Below, in pieces: positions 1 through 12,670 of a stretch of DNA of 64,000 nucleotides. The DNA is from Corbicula japonica (taxonomy: Eukaryota; Mollusca; Bivalvia; Venerida; Cyrenidae). The notes beneath the pieces were generated by a model, which was not told the DNA's origin, made no database searches, and saw only the letters and a program-made list of their open reading frames with translations. Positions within the stretch are counted from its first letter, which is position 1; every line of letters starts with the position of its first letter. A program made the translations under genes and the position numbers. Location of the stretch: assembly GCA_038501625.1 (NCBI GenBank), contig JAZAYU010000011.1, positions 9,432,849 to 9,496,848 on the forward strand, written 5' to 3'.

Positions 1-2402
1 TGTACAAGATGTGCCCACTCCTGCATAAGCGGCTATGGAGGCTCATCAAGGTAGTCTGGAGGAAAGGTGAAGTACCAGAAGCCTGGAAGGAAGCAGAGGG
101 AATATTCACACCCAAGGAAAGGAACTCCAAGAATGTCAACCAGTTCCGAACCATCTCGCTATTAAACGTAGAAGGGAAGATATTCTTTGCTATCCTTGCC
201 AGAAGACTGACATCATTCCTCACGGCTAACAAGTACATCGTCATCTCTGTCCAGAAGGGAGGAGTACCTGGGTTCTCCGGTTGTGTGGAGCACACCAGCG
301 CCATCACCCAGCTCATACGTGAGGCAAAGGCAGGAAAGAAGGACCACACAGTAGTATGGCTCGACCTCGCCAACGCCTACGGTTCAATCCCCCACCAGCT
401 GATCTACACAGCCCTCCAACAATACCACATCCCCAACCATGTACAGAAAATCATCAGCAGCTACCTAGATAAGTCAAACTGCGATTCCCTGTTGGTGACC
501 AGCTAACGGGATGGCAGAAATTGGAGAAAGGAATCGTCACCGGATGCACAGTCTCCGTGGTACTCTTCATCATGGGAATGAATCAACGCTGCCCTCAGGG
601 AAACCCGTGGACCAAAGACAGAATCAGGGATACACCTACCATCAAGCCGAGGGTTCATGGACGACCTTATCCTCACCACAACTACACACGTGCAGGCAAG
701 ATGGATTTTGACAGCCCTGTCAGATGTAGCATCATGGGCCAGAATGAAGTTCAAGGCCGTAAAGTCCAGATCCCTGATCATCAAGAAAGGCAAGACAATA
801 GACAGATTTACCCTCCGAGTACAGAACGAGGAGATCCCTTAAATCATGAAGAGTCCAATCAAGTGCCTTGGGAAATGGTTTGATGCAAGTCAACAGGACA
901 AAGACAATGTCAAAAAGCTTGTGACCCAAGTAGAGGACGGACTGAAGAAGACAGACAGTAAGCAACCTCCCTGGAAAGAACAAAGCCTGGCTATACCAGC
1001 ATGCCCTACTACCAAGGCTAGTCTGGCCAATGATGCTGTACGAGGTACCCATCTCATCTATAGAATCATTAGAGAGGATCACCAGCCGCCACCTGAGAAA
1101 ATGGCTAGGAGTCCCACCTATTTTATCCAGCGTAGGCCTCTATGGAAAGAGCAACCAGCTTCAACTATCCTCGCTGGTGGAGGAGTTCAAGACAGCCAAG
1201 ACAAGACTAGTCCTCACCCTAAGAGATTCCCCTAATGAGCAAATCCGAGAAGCAGGGATCGTTACCCCTACAGGCAGAAAGTGGTCAGCTACAGAGACTG
1301 TCAGCCAAGCAGAGAGTGCACTCAAGCACAAGGACATTGTAGGAATGACTGCTGTCGGACGACAAGGGATTGGTGCAACCAAGACACTTCTGTGGAGCCA
1401 GGCAGCCCAGAATGAGAGGCGTGTCATGATACAGTCAGAAGTCAGGAGAACAGAAGAAAACAGAAGGCAAGCTAGAGCAGTAGAGATGAGAGCACAAGGA
1501 GCATGGACAACATGGGAGACAAAAAGCTGACCTGGGAAGACATCTGAAAGCCGAACCACTGAGGCTGTCCTTCCTCCTCAGTCAGTCCATAACCTCCTTC
1601 CATCCCCAGCTAACCTCTGCCGATGGGGACTGTCGACAGACCCAACATGCGAGCTCTGTGACCGCCCAGGCACTTTAGAACATGTCCTGTCTTCCTGTTC
1701 TACAGCGCTGACACAAGGAAGATTTAGGTGGCGTCATGACAACGTCCTCAGAGAGGTGGCTGACTGGCTGGAAACTGAAAGAAAGAAGGATCGAAAAAGG
1801 AACCCTCAGCAGCATCACATCAACTTTGTGAAGCCGGATGAAGCTTCCAAACCACAGTCAACCAAGAAAACATCAACCCTGGATGGTACCACATGTTGGA
1901 ACATGGAGGTGGACCTAGGAAAGAAGCTTGTGTTCCCAGGTATTGTCCAGACCAACCTCAGACCAGACATCATACTGTGGTCAGAAACAGGGAAGAAGCT
2001 CATCATTATCAAGCTAACAGTACCCTGGGAAACACGATGTGAAGAAGCCTACGAGAGGAAGAAAGCCAAGTATACAGAGCTTCTCAACGAGTGCAGAGAA
2101 GGAGACTACCGCACATGGCTATTTCCCATTGAAGTAGGAGCCAGGGGATTCTGTTCTCAATCTGTGTGCCTACTGATGGCAGCAATCGGGACGACAGGCA
2201 GAGACAGGCACAGGACAATCCAAAGACTGAGCCAAGCTGCAGAGCGTGCTTCTAGCTGGCTGTGGCTACGACGAGAGGAGAAGAGCTGGAAGCTATCGAC
2301 CTCCACACCGTAAGACGGTGGGGCCTCTCGCTATCAGATATACATGGATACACCCGAAATATCTATGACGGCGAGCACCATGCTGATGATGGAGGTGGAT
2401 AA
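1..2402 (+). pseudogene. Decayed R2-type (restriction-like endonuclease) non-LTR retrotransposon ORF, 5' end outside the window
   Basis: This is the C-terminal part of a target-primed retrotransposon polyprotein. The reverse transcriptase shows a motif RTISLLNVEGKIF (about 147-185), motif A WLDLANAYGSIPH (about 357-395), a GCTVSVVLF segment (about 542-568) and the catalytic FMDD box (about 654-665). A zinc knuckle CX2CX7HX4C lies at about 1,650-1,700. It is followed by a restriction-like endonuclease with PD at 1,963-1,968 and the LTVPWETR block at about 2,014-2,037. The order RT, CCHC, endonuclease is diagnostic for the R2/NeSL/Hero-type class. The reading frame changes between about 500 and 660, near 1,000, and near 2,290, with stops at 841 and 1,528. 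The final segment (RRWGLSLSDIHGY) continues to a stop at 2,400-2,402. The endonuclease acidic residue is replaced by Lys. Class is well supported; exact family is not assignable. Confidence 0.9.
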
Positions 2403-3444
2403 GCAAACCACTGACCACAACAAAGCGACAGTTCCTGTGTCTCATGGCCGGCGGTACTCGTGGGTCTGCTCAACAGTCCTGAGGAAACCGGTTAGAGACA
2501 GATCCTCAACAAGATGCAGGGAAGCAGGATCAATGGTCAGCTGGCTGTTTCACATACATATTTGCCAGACAGTTCAACCGAATCGTATGATTTTCGTATT
2601 TACAGTTATAAAATATAAAAGACAAAAAAGGAAACACATGAACCTTTCTCTTTTTCTACATTGTTTACAATGATTTTGACATCAGCCGTTTTTACAATAA
2701 TATAATGCTGTGAACAATTGGTTGAATCAGTAAGCAGTTTCTCATTGGCAGAAGAAAACACATACAAGCTGATTGCATATTAAAGGAAATACAAACAACT
2801 ATTACATTCTCTAATTCTTAAAGCCTTTATTTACAATTTGCACTTGGTAACCGGCGGCAACTTTTTCTCAGACAGTAATTATACATTTGGCTTATAGTTG
2901 GGTTGTTCTTGGATTTATACAATAATAGTGCAGACAAGTAGCCTATGCTGTGCTTAGGGTACAACAAGTTTATGTCAAATATTGCAAAAAATAATAAATA
3001 TGTTCTGATCCAAATGACATATCATACATTTTTTTTAGTTTTAGCAATATAACTGATCCATTTATAGTAAAACACAATTTTACAAGTAACTCATATTTAG
3101 TGTTACTTCGTTTTTGTGTTTGTAAGTGGAATTTTACGGATTTCTAGATCTTACTAATTTTGTTCTAAATTGTCTTAACGTATGTAAAATAAACATACAT
3201 TAATAGCATTGATTTGTGCAAAGTTTATTTAAATGCATTTTGCAGTTAGAGAGATTTTGAAAATTTCTTTTTTATCAATGATAGGGCAATGACAACTGTC
3301 ATAGCACATTTATATGTGCACGAATTGAATTGATAGCAACAGCGTCATAATATTACATGTATATCGTTGGGTTTTTTATTGTTTACATCACCAAGTATTT
3401 AAAAAAAATTATCCTTCGTTTGGGATAGATCAAAAGTGTACTGC
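2403..3444. other. AT-rich interval without a recognised gene
   Basis: After the retrotransposon stop the sequence becomes AT-rich. It may begin with the element's 3' untranslated region. I see no splice-flanked exon, RNA gene or repeat that I can match elsewhere in the window. Confidence 0.5.
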
Positions 3445-3610
3445 TATTGGTGTGAATTTTGAGTTGCGCTCATCCCGGGGTTAGGCGGCATGGGCAGAAA
3501 TATGCATTTCCACTACTGCCCATTAACAGGCGCAATCAAATCGAACCTGCATCGTTTTCATATTTGTCTTGTTCTATTGTTTTCAAAGTTCTCTTTTCAT
3601 CTTTTTCAAG
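3445..3610 (-). repeat. Dispersed repeat family A, copy 1
   Basis: Read on the minus strand this matches a family present at least eleven times in the window. Marks of the family are a CGAACACGACAAATATGAAA-like start, a GGGCAGTAAtgg...TTACTGCCC stem-loop, then CCCGGGTTGAGCGCAACTC and TTTACACCAATAAACAGTAC. It has no coding potential. It is a short non-autonomous element, either a SINE or a MITE; no poly(A) tail or convincing inverted terminal repeat was seen. Confidence 0.8.
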
Positions 3611-4500
3611 ATCGCTGATCAGTATAGAATCGGTAAAGAACTTCTTCATTAGATCTCTTCATTAGTTGCAGATGTTTTTATTTTGTAACTTTATAGTGCG
3701 AAAATTTAGTAATAAACTCTTATCTTACTTTATTTATATCGCGCTTATTGTATTTCACGAAACTTGTTAAAAAGAGAACAAGATAATAACAATAAATATT
3801 ATTAAATTAATTTACGTAGGAAATCAACACAAACAACCTTTTAAACCTATAATTGAGGTGATTTCTTAAACAAATAAATAGGTAGTTATTTTACTATAAA
3901 AACAACTGTTCGTTCTAGCAGCCAATGCTCTAAATGATATCAAAGCATAATTGTTAATAATATAAAGCCTATAGATTTGTTTATATCACTTTGGTTTTAC
4001 TGCCCAAACAATGTCACTATCACAAAATCATCTTGATAATCAGAGATACATCCGTCGAAAACAGCTGAGTATTTCTTTTTGTATTTGAAATGTTTATAAT
4101 GGGTGTGCATTTATAAACATCGATTACGATTACTTATTGAATCTATTTCATGTACTTCACCTTCTACTGGGGGTGGGGGCGGAGGTAAAACCAGATTCTA
4201 GGATTCACCAGCTTTTCACTTTCCCCAACAAGTTCTTATATAAATAAGCAAGCATACGCTTTCTTAGTGAATTATTTCCAACCCACCAATCAACTAGAAG
4301 GCAAAATCTTACAACAAATCAGAAGATGATGATACTGTCAACAGACAAAGGTACATACTCAATGGTCTTACTGAAACCATATCACCTAGAGTTAAATTAG
4401 CAAGAACATGATTGCAGAAATGTAGGAAATAAACGGAGCATCTACGTCTCAATAGAAACTTTGATAGGCTCTCAACACTTTGTACTGCAGTGCAAACAGT
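3611..4500. other. AT-rich interval without a recognised gene
   Basis: There is a short G-rich run near 4,165-4,185. No coding exon, RNA gene or window-internal repeat was recognised here. Confidence 0.5.
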
Positions 4501-4644
4501 GCCCAAGGTTATAAAACTGAGTTTGGAAAGCAGTCTCAAATATCAAGCATCTGATTGGCTGAAATGGCGAATGGTCGCCATTTCAGCCAATCAGATGCTT
4601 TAGATTTGAGACTGGTTTCCATGCTCAGTTTTATAACCTTGGGC
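4501..4644. mobile_element. Fold-back MITE family B, copy 1
   Basis: About 144 bp forming a nearly complete palindrome. It opens with GCCCAAGGTTATAAAACTGA and closes with the reverse complement of that. The centre is CTGATTGGCTGAAATGGCGA and its mirror image. Three further full copies occur at 35.9, 61.0 and 63.5 kb, a diverged one lies at 41.2 kb, and half copies at 52.5 and 57.5 kb. No coding capacity. It is a foldback-type non-autonomous element. Confidence 0.85.
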
Positions 4645-5117
4645 ACAGATAAAAAAAGCGATCAAATGTAGATGGGTTAATTACCAAGCAGGCAAGCAAG
4701 CAAGCAGAGCGCTCTTGAATATAGTGTCGGTATCCTTTGATTTTGAATTTAAAGTACAGTGGGAAAATGAACTTAGCGATTTATTTTCTTTTCTTTGTAT
4801 ATATCAAGAAAAATATTATGCTGCAACCGTGAAATTTAACTTTAGTTGAAGTTTCAAAATAAACCTAAGAATCGGCGATACAAATCGCAGAACAGTTTGT
4901 CTTTATTAGTTAGACTCAAAGACCTCTGTTCCATACTCTTGCTGTTATGCAAAGATTAACTGAAATTAAAATCTCCAACACTGACAGAAGAAAAAGCTGT
5001 AAAATATTTACTCTGTAAGATGTTGCACGTAGAACATCACCATACAAAATATGCAAAATGTGCTGTTTTTAAATTAAACTCTTTCTATGATCATGTATTT
5101 TAGAAGTTACAGACTCA
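4645..5117. other. Unassigned AT-rich interval
   Basis: It contains a short AAGCAAGCAAGC run near 4,690. Nothing else was recognised. Confidence 0.5.
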
Positions 5118-5620
5118 TATATCAATAGACAGATTAATATAAAGGAAATGTGCTTGTTTTCTGAAGTGTTTGCTTTTTATAGTCATAGTTCATTACTAAA
5201 CATTTTGTTGACCAGAGACGGAAAATGGTTGTTTTTATATTTCATAAATGGTCTCGATTCTTTAAGGTGTTTTAAAGGCTGTTAGTTTTCGATAGAAAGA
5301 GATAACATAAGCCTCTTAAAGCAATATAAAACAGATCAGCAAAAAGGGATGCTCAATTTTTACCAAATTCGGATGATGTCGATTACTTATTTATAAAAAG
5401 TGGTACCAAATCGAACATAAATATTATCTAGTAAGAGAGACAAAACGTTGGAGATAAATAATTTGCCGAAAATCGATACAAATGCAATGTCGGTTGAAAA
5501 ATAATAAAAAATCAAGCAAGATAATGAAAAGCAGAAAACACTACACATTATTTATGTCTAAATGGCAGCAAAAAACCTGAAAGATATACAGTTGAAAAGA
5601 ATCACGATGAAATCAGTCGT
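5118..5620 (+). repeat. Diverged copy of duplicated segment (module A1)
   Basis: This stretch closely matches 7,826-8,310. Shared landmarks include AAAGGAAATGTGCTTG, CATTACTAAACATTT, GACCAGAGACGGAAAATG and CAATATAAAACAGATCAGCA. No coding frame is conserved between the copies. It is either an unclassified repeat or part of a local duplication. Confidence 0.75.
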
Positions 5621-7484
5621 AAACTTTCTAATGGTCACCAATAGGGACTGTTTCTTCACAGGGAAATCTTCAAAGACACAGTTATACAGAAAGGAATGAT
5701 CAATCACTCGGCTCCATTAGCAGGCGATATTTATTGCATGTAGTAATGAAGGTTGAAGTTATTGTTACATGACATCTTGTAATAGTGTAAAGTTACAAAA
5801 AAACTGTTGGATCAAGTCTGAGATTTGTAAGCCCTGGAACGAGTTAAACAGCCCTGTGGAAAAAATATGTCCACTTCATTACCGTCTCTTTCTTATTTGT
5901 AAGGATTTTTGCTTAATGTCAATCATATTTTAATTATAGCTTTCTTTATCACGTTCTTTCTTTTGATTTACTTCTTTGGAGATATGGTTTTTCTTATTTT
6001 TATCAGTTAGATATAAATAGAGGATACAACATGAGCGATTATTCTATAATCAATTATTAAACGAGTCATCTATATTGATAAAAACGAAATACTTGTCGAT
6101 TTTTTTCAATTAAGATGATGTAATAATTTTATTATAAAATGAACACAAATTCAGAATCCTCTTTTAGTCATTTAACGTTGTTTTACAATGTATTATACGA
6201 GTTTATTATATATAAATAAAACTATAAACCTATAAGAGAGAACGATTACAACAGACATTCTGAAAACATTGCATGTAACGCAATTAAATCCTTTAACTAA
6301 AATTTGCGGTCGTCTTTGATCAACAATACAGACAGGTGATTTCGAATTTATGAAGACATCTCCGGAAATCTTTTAAAAGGATGGTGGTTTTCTTCAATCA
6401 AACAGTTGTGCAGGTCATTGTCTGTCTGCCAACAAGAATATTTTAGTGATTGCATGGGATTGAAAGTTTGGGTTTTAAGCGTTTGTAAGTGAGGTCAATA
6501 GAATTTTTTAAAACCTGCGTTAAGAGAATCCCGCAGGCAATGTTAAGTTTGGCACACAAACTGGAAGCTGAATTGAACTCGCAATAATGTAGGAGTTTGT
6601 ATCAGAACACAACAACAATTCACTCAGTCTTCTAGTTTTCTTCTGTATGTTAGCGGTATTAATTAAGGGCATGAACTCGACCCTGCTCCAGTATATTCTT
6701 ATTTTCGTTTCGTGATTAAAGATTGCCGTTATGTCACTTCACCCTCAAACGTTACTTAACCTATATTTAAAATAATCCGGTACACAAAAACAAGTATATA
6801 CAAAAATTTAATAAAATAAAACATCTCCTTGAATTTATCTAATATTCCCCTCCCCAAGTGATAATACGTACATCAGTATTGTGACCTTGGTAGTGATCGT
6901 TTCTTCTTGTTTAGTGCAATTTGTGATTTGGAATATTTCAGATAAACGAAGAACACTGGCAGGAGTGTTTGTTAAAAAATGACCTTATAATTTTTTTAGA
7001 ACAACAATCCGATACACAACAAAATTTAACAATGTGATGTGAACATGACTGTTAAATGGCAAGACTCATTGTGTCACCAATTTTCTAAATTGTAATTGGA
7101 AATTTTTATGGATATATTTGTTATTGTGATTTAAAACATCTTTGGTAGAGTCTATTCCTGAAACATTGAAGGAAAAGCTTCAACGTCAGATTTAAATTGG
7201 CAATTTATCCACGATTTCTTTAGCAAGTTGAATAGATACAAGTTTAATCATGTCTAAAATGTGTGCTTCCATACAAAGTCTAGTATATCTTTTGGTCAGT
7301 AAAACTTTTTTAATAAAATAAACAGTAATTATAAATATTTTGGATCCCATACCATGATTCTATTTTAATTAAGTTCTGTTTCAACCCACTTTTTTAAATT
7401 TTAGAACACATGCAACTGGCCATGAAATGGTAGTAATATGAAACCGCAGGACTCACAGCAAAACACAAAACTTCGATAACGACC
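5621..7484. other. AT-rich interval without a recognised gene
   Basis: About 1.9 kb with no long open frame, RNA gene or repeat that I could match inside the window. AT content is high throughout. Confidence 0.5.
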
Positions 7485-8625
7485 AATGGAAATGTTTTAA
7501 ATACAGACCGAGGTGGCTAGAGAATTTATTTGCATTTCCATTACTACTGTTACTACTGTTTTGCTCACCCAAAAGGAGCATACAATCTATTATTTTTTGA
7601 CGTGCTAAGTGACATTTAATTGCAGTTTTATTGTACAGATTGTGTCATACATTTAGAAGGTAGATTGCCTAGCTGCGATAGAATTCCCTCTGACTGTTTA
7701 TTGCAATAAGGTTTCGTGTGATCTAAATAATTCCATAAAAACCCCGATGAATTTGTCCAAATACAAGAACAATGGCATTTAATATCAATACCGCGTACAT
7801 GAACTTATTGTTTTCATTTTGGCTCAGTATATTTTAGACAGATTAAGATAAAGGAAATGTGCTTGCTTTCTGAAGTGTTTGCATTTTATAGTCAGAGTTC
7901 ATTACTAAACATTTCGTTGACCAGAGACGGAAAATGCTTGTTTTTATATTTAATAGATAGTCTAAAGATACTGTGTGTTTTAAAGGCTGTTATTTTGAAG
8001 AGATAACATAAAGCCTCTTCAAGCAATATAAAACAGATCAGCAAAAAGGGATTCTCAGTTATAACCAATTCGGATGATGTGGATTACTTATTTATTAAAA
8101 GAGGTACCAAATCGAACATAAATATTATCCAGTAATTGAGAAAAAAATTGGAGATAACTTATTTGCCTAAAATCGATACCTGTGCAATGTCTGTTGAAAA
8201 TAATAAAAAATCAAGCAAGATAGTAAAAAGCGGAAAACACTTACATGTAACACATTGTTTATGTCGAAAAGACAGCACAAATACTGAGGGTATTCAGTTG
8301 AAAAGAATCACGATCGATAACGGCGACAGGAAATGTTTTAAAAAAGACTGATGTGGTTAGAGAATTTATTTGCATTTCCATTACTACTGTTACTACGGTT
8401 TTGCTCACCCAAAAAGATTATACAATCTATTCTTTTTAGACGTGCTAAGTGGCATTAACTTACAGTTTTATTGTACAGATCGTGTCATACATTTAGAGGG
8501 TATATTGCCTAGCTGCGATAGAATTAGGTTTCGTGTGATCTAAATAATTCCATCAAAAACCCGATGAATAGTCCAGATATCAGAACAATCGCATTTAATA
8601 TCAACACCGCATACATGAACTTTGA
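7485..8625 (+). repeat. Tandem duplication with order B1-A2-B2
   Basis: Module B (7,485-7,800) recurs at 8,330-8,625. Shared landmarks are GAGAATTTATTTGCATTTCC, ACTACTGTTACTAC, GACGTGCTAAGTG and TTGCCTAGCTGCGATAGAAT. Module A2 (7,826-8,310) sits between them and matches 5,118-5,620. The unit is therefore about 830-850 bp, with one and a half units in tandem and one separate A module upstream. The open frame inside A2 is broken in A1, so it is not a gene. Confidence 0.75.
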
Positions 8626-9351
8626 CTTTTATGTTACAATTAATGCTCTCGTGGTATAACCACATTCTGAGGTTTCTGTCGAACTTTATTTCCATCAACT
8701 TAGAGCGATGGCATTATACACAAACAATAGACAATACATTGTTGTTAAATATATCATCATCAAAATCAAATATCATCATAATAATTATCATCATCAGGAG
8801 CAGCTTGAGCAGCATTTAACACAGGAATAGCAGCAGCAGTATGAATATTTTTGCTTTACATCTGCGGAAGGCGCTATCAGATATTTATGTTAATTAGCTT
8901 TTTTTCTGATCAATATTTAGGTCAGTTTAATATGCGTAAATTGTGAGTAGTTTGCAATCATCCTAATTTGGATGTTTTTCAGTCACGATTCGTTTTTAAC
9001 TATGCTATTCATCTCAAAGAATAAATAGATAACATTAAAAATATTTGTTTAAATTATATTTAGATTCCAAGATTTACTGTCGTCAACATACAATTATTTA
9101 CTTCATCTACATAAATAGTTGTTAATTGAGTATGTTTGATCAGGAACCTTAATGAGGTTGCAAGATGATGTAATGTCTACAATTTCCGTTTAAAATGTCA
9201 TCTTAATTGGACCGATTTCCATCATGTAACTCAATCTTCTTTGAACATCAATATTGTTCGGTTTTTTGTTGTTCTTAAAACAAAAAATGCCCATGAACAT
9301 TACTTACAATTTGTATTTATATTAAATAAGTCCAGAACAAATGATATTTTA
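8626..9351. repeat. Intergenic interval with an impure ATC/AGC microsatellite
   Basis: Around 8,752-8,845 there are runs of ATC and CAG/AGC triplets. The rest is AT-rich and unassigned. Confidence 0.45.
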
Positions 9352-9650
9352 AAAAGTGAAATATGCATATCAGGAATGAACACCTCCAGTAGACACAGCC
9401 TCCCGACACAGAAAAAAGTAGAGAAGAGAGCATTGATGTACAATGATCAGTTTCAAAATAGACGCCAAAAAAAGTTAATGAAAGTGAAAACCCGAGGGGT
9501 TTCCGCCTTGCTTGGAACGGTCAGTGGCAATACAGCTTGCCACTAGGGGTTGAACCAGGTTCTAGTTTGCACTAACCTCACGCTTGTCCCAACTGTTCCT
9601 CATATATAAACAAACAAGTTCAAATTGTCTTGATGAAATAATTGATTTAG
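9352..9650 (-). mobile_element. 3' end fragment of Penelope-like retroelement
   Basis: Read on the minus strand, this ends with CGATTCCTGATATGCATATT-like sequence. It matches the last 300 bp of the better copy at 44,205-44,520 (the 'aaacccccagtggcaa' and 'gaccgttccaaggcgg' blocks). It holds no reverse transcriptase, consistent with 5' truncation. Confidence 0.7.
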
Positions 9651-10430
9651 GAAGAGATGGAATGCATTATGAGTTTTCGATTGTGATTTGCATCTTAGAG
9701 TACTTCTGGATTTATGAAATAAGTACTCACATATAAAAAAGGATAAATAAAACAAGACAATATTGTTTTTTTATTATTTTTGTTATTTGTTTTTATATTT
9801 TTTATATTTTGAAAGAAATCAATAAAAAGTTATAGCACACGATGCAAGAAGAATGAATTTTTTTTGGTGGTCAGAGTAATGTTGTGAAATAATTAAATAA
9901 ATTTATCCAATTCAGCAAAATTCAATACTGAAACCCGATCATCTTTTCTAAGGGCTCGTTTTTCTGCCTTTTTGGGGTTGACTCAGTCTTATTTTTAAAC
10001 CAAAGATGATAGTTCCTGCATAGTAGTCTAACTGAAATACAGTAACTGTACATAATAGTAAAAATTACATTGTTTTATGTCAGCCGTATACGCAGGTATG
10101 TTGTTGAAATAATGTCTTCGAATTCTCTTTTTACTTTTCAAGTATATTTTTGAAGAATGAGATAGTGAACATCATCGCCGTTATACTTTTTCATTTCATT
10201 AATAATAAAAGATTGGTTTGTGTCATTTACTAGTCAAATATTTGAGTCAAATGGACGATCCTGGTTTTGTCTTAAGTAGAGTCATAATTGGCAAACGATC
10301 ATTATTTTGTATTAAGTAGCATCAAGGCTCTGTGCTCATTTCGTTCTTTCTCAGCTCCTTGCCAATTCTTTTACATCATATACCAAACGAATGTAAAACA
10401 AAACAAATGGACTTTAATTTAATAAAAAAA
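9651..10430. other. AT-rich interval without a recognised gene
   Basis: T-rich runs occur near 9,760-9,830. No supported feature was seen. Confidence 0.45.
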
Positions 10431-10531
10431 GTCTATCCGAGTACTCGAGTAGTAGATTTAGTAACCGATACTCGGACGATCGATCGAGTACTCGTTGATT
10501 CGAGTACTCGTTGCCATCCCTACTTCGAACT
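10431..10531. repeat. Cluster of CGAGTACTCG palindromes, possible hAT-type MITE end
   Basis: Three perfect CGAGTACTCG decamers occur at 10,438, 10,485 and 10,501. They are followed by TTGCCATCCCTA, whose reverse complement TAGGGATGGCAA resembles hAT-family termini (CAGGG-type). The opposite end was not found. This is inference from motif resemblance only. Confidence 0.4.
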
Positions 10532-11620
10532 ATTTACATGTATACGAAACGTGTTTCACTTGCGTATAGTGTATTAGTGTATCATAGACATCTATGAAGA
10601 AAACAACTCGGTTTACAAAGCTAGCACAGACTTTTGAGTGCTTTTTTAAAATAATCAACATATCTTATAATCATATTTGTGCAATATTTACTGATCTTAT
10701 TTTTGGAAAAAAGGTACTTTTATCAATATAACGAGTTATAAGTGGACGGACCGTAAACTAGTTTCTTCTATTTCAATATAATGGTAGCATTGAAAAAAAG
10801 TCTCCTCGTTTTTTTTTTGAAAAGTGCTGAGTACAATAACTTCCTTTAAAGGTAGATGCACGATACGTACGTTTGTTAAGAAAATGTATTTTTTTTCAAT
10901 ATTTCGGACTTTTTTTTATTTTATACCTTCCGGTGTGGGAGTGTAATAACACCCGTTATTTTCGATATATAACTAGTTATGTATCGTAGCCGAATCACTA
11001 TTCATCCGCGTTATCAGCAACCAGATTTTTTAAATAAAAATGACTTACTTTTGCCATCTTACCACTTCAGGCAAACAATCAGCTTCTGTAAGGAACTTAA
11101 GCATCCCTTAAATTGATAATATCCACGGAAAATATAACTTTCTGACATCTTGATTAGTCCGTAAGATAGCAATAGGCCGATAGTCTATGTTGAAATTCAA
11201 CATCAGCAACAAAGCCATTTTCATTTCGTTAAAATCGGAAACAAAATGACCCAGAAGCTGACATCGTTTTCAGAACATCGTCGGTGGGATCTTACAACAT
11301 CCCCGGAACAAAATAAAACACTAGAAACACATTTTCAATCCAAATTATGAGTTTACATTCAGAAAATTTCAATGTTGTCATATGCCGCTATGAAAGTTTA
11401 CACAAATGACGTCATAGAGTAGATCGATTAATTAAATTAAACACATCTTCAGAGGCCTATAACTAGTATAGTCTTTTATCTTAACTCTAGCGCAGTTAAT
11501 TTTATTAAGTTTTTACTTGTTTTTGGCAAATGGGAAAACGGTAGGATGAATTCTTTGGGGGGACTATTTATGTATAACCTGACACGACCGAATCACACAC
11601 GTTCTAAATTCGCTCTAAAA
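10532..11620. other. AT-rich interval without a recognised gene
   Basis: It contains a palindromic TGACGTCA (CRE-type) octamer at 11,407-11,414. No exon or repeat could be supported. Confidence 0.4.
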
Positions 11621-11700
11621 TTATTAAACTCGTCATCTAAATCGATATAAAACTTGGCAAAAGCCTCGTTTTATATCGATTTAGACGACTTGTTAAATAA
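11621..11700. repeat. Imperfect 80-bp inverted repeat (hairpin)
   Basis: TTATTAAACTCGTCATCTAA followed by ATCGATATAAAAC pairs with GTTTTATATCGAT followed by TTAGACGACTTGTTAAATAA across a spacer of about 14 bases. A weak echo of one arm lies near 6,055-6,080. It is likely a small fold-back element. Confidence 0.6.
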
Positions 11701-12439
11701 TTTCAGTATTCAATGATCACTCATGTTGTATCCTCTATATATTGGTAATTTCAATATCACGACCAGTACAGCTCTTGAACTGTTTCAATCACCCCTAGAA
11801 TAATACTTCATGCTTATTTATGTCTGCAATTGGTGTTTCCTGGAATACCCAGGATTTATATTCCTAGATGTGTTGTACTCTTTTTCATTCCACATTTTTT
11901 TTATTTTGTGGCAAAACAGTTCATTTTTCTAGGGACCATACTCAGCTAAGCATTGAATGTTTGTTGTGTTTATGTGGACATCTAAAACAAATTAAGAAAC
12001 GTTTTAATGTATATTTTTTCGCAAATACCAAATTTGAGTCCAAAGTAGGCTGCGGTTTAAAAATGTAAAAACAACGGACTCTTTTTTTAAATTTAACTTA
12101 CAAATTAAAAATCTATGTTATTTTCTTTCAAATAATGCAATGTTAACTGTCATATAGACAGTAGTTAGAACTTTTGTACTAGGCGGCGTGGAGAGTAATA
12201 GGCGTTTCAATTTAATCAGGATTAAAAGATATATTTTCATCCTTTTAATTTAAATGTATTGCGTAAAGTGAAGATTCTATGCCAGTTTAACATAATACTT
12301 TTCTGTGGAATATTTTAGGAACTTCACTTTTGAATTAAATATTTTATAACTTCGAATTCCACCAAACGCGACAAATATGAAAATATTTCAGAATCGGTTC
12401 GTTGAGAATGTTCATGAGCAGTAATGGAATAGATAAAAG
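11701..12439. other. AT-rich interval without a recognised gene
   Basis: The short open frames here have no recognisable domain. No matched repeat was found. Confidence 0.4.
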
Positions 12440-12670
12440 AAGACATTTGAAACCCATTGAACACTAGAGATATGAAAATATTGTAGGCTCTGTTTGGCTG
12501 AACCTGTTCTTGGGCAGAAATAGAAATGCATATTGCTGCCCACACGTTCTTTCCCCGGGATGAGCGCGAACATAATATTTACATCAATAAACAGTACACG
12601 TTCGATCCATCTCAAACGATGGTTTGCATATAGCAGTGAACATTGATCCTTGTATTTTCAGATTCATATC
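12440..12670 (+). repeat. Dispersed repeat family A
   Basis: It carries the family A landmarks in order: GATATGAAAATATTGTAGGC, GGGCAGAAAT with ATTGCTGCCC stem, CCCCGGGATGAGCGCGA, AATAAACAGTACA, and CCATCTCAAACGATGG near the end. No coding potential. Confidence 0.8.
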
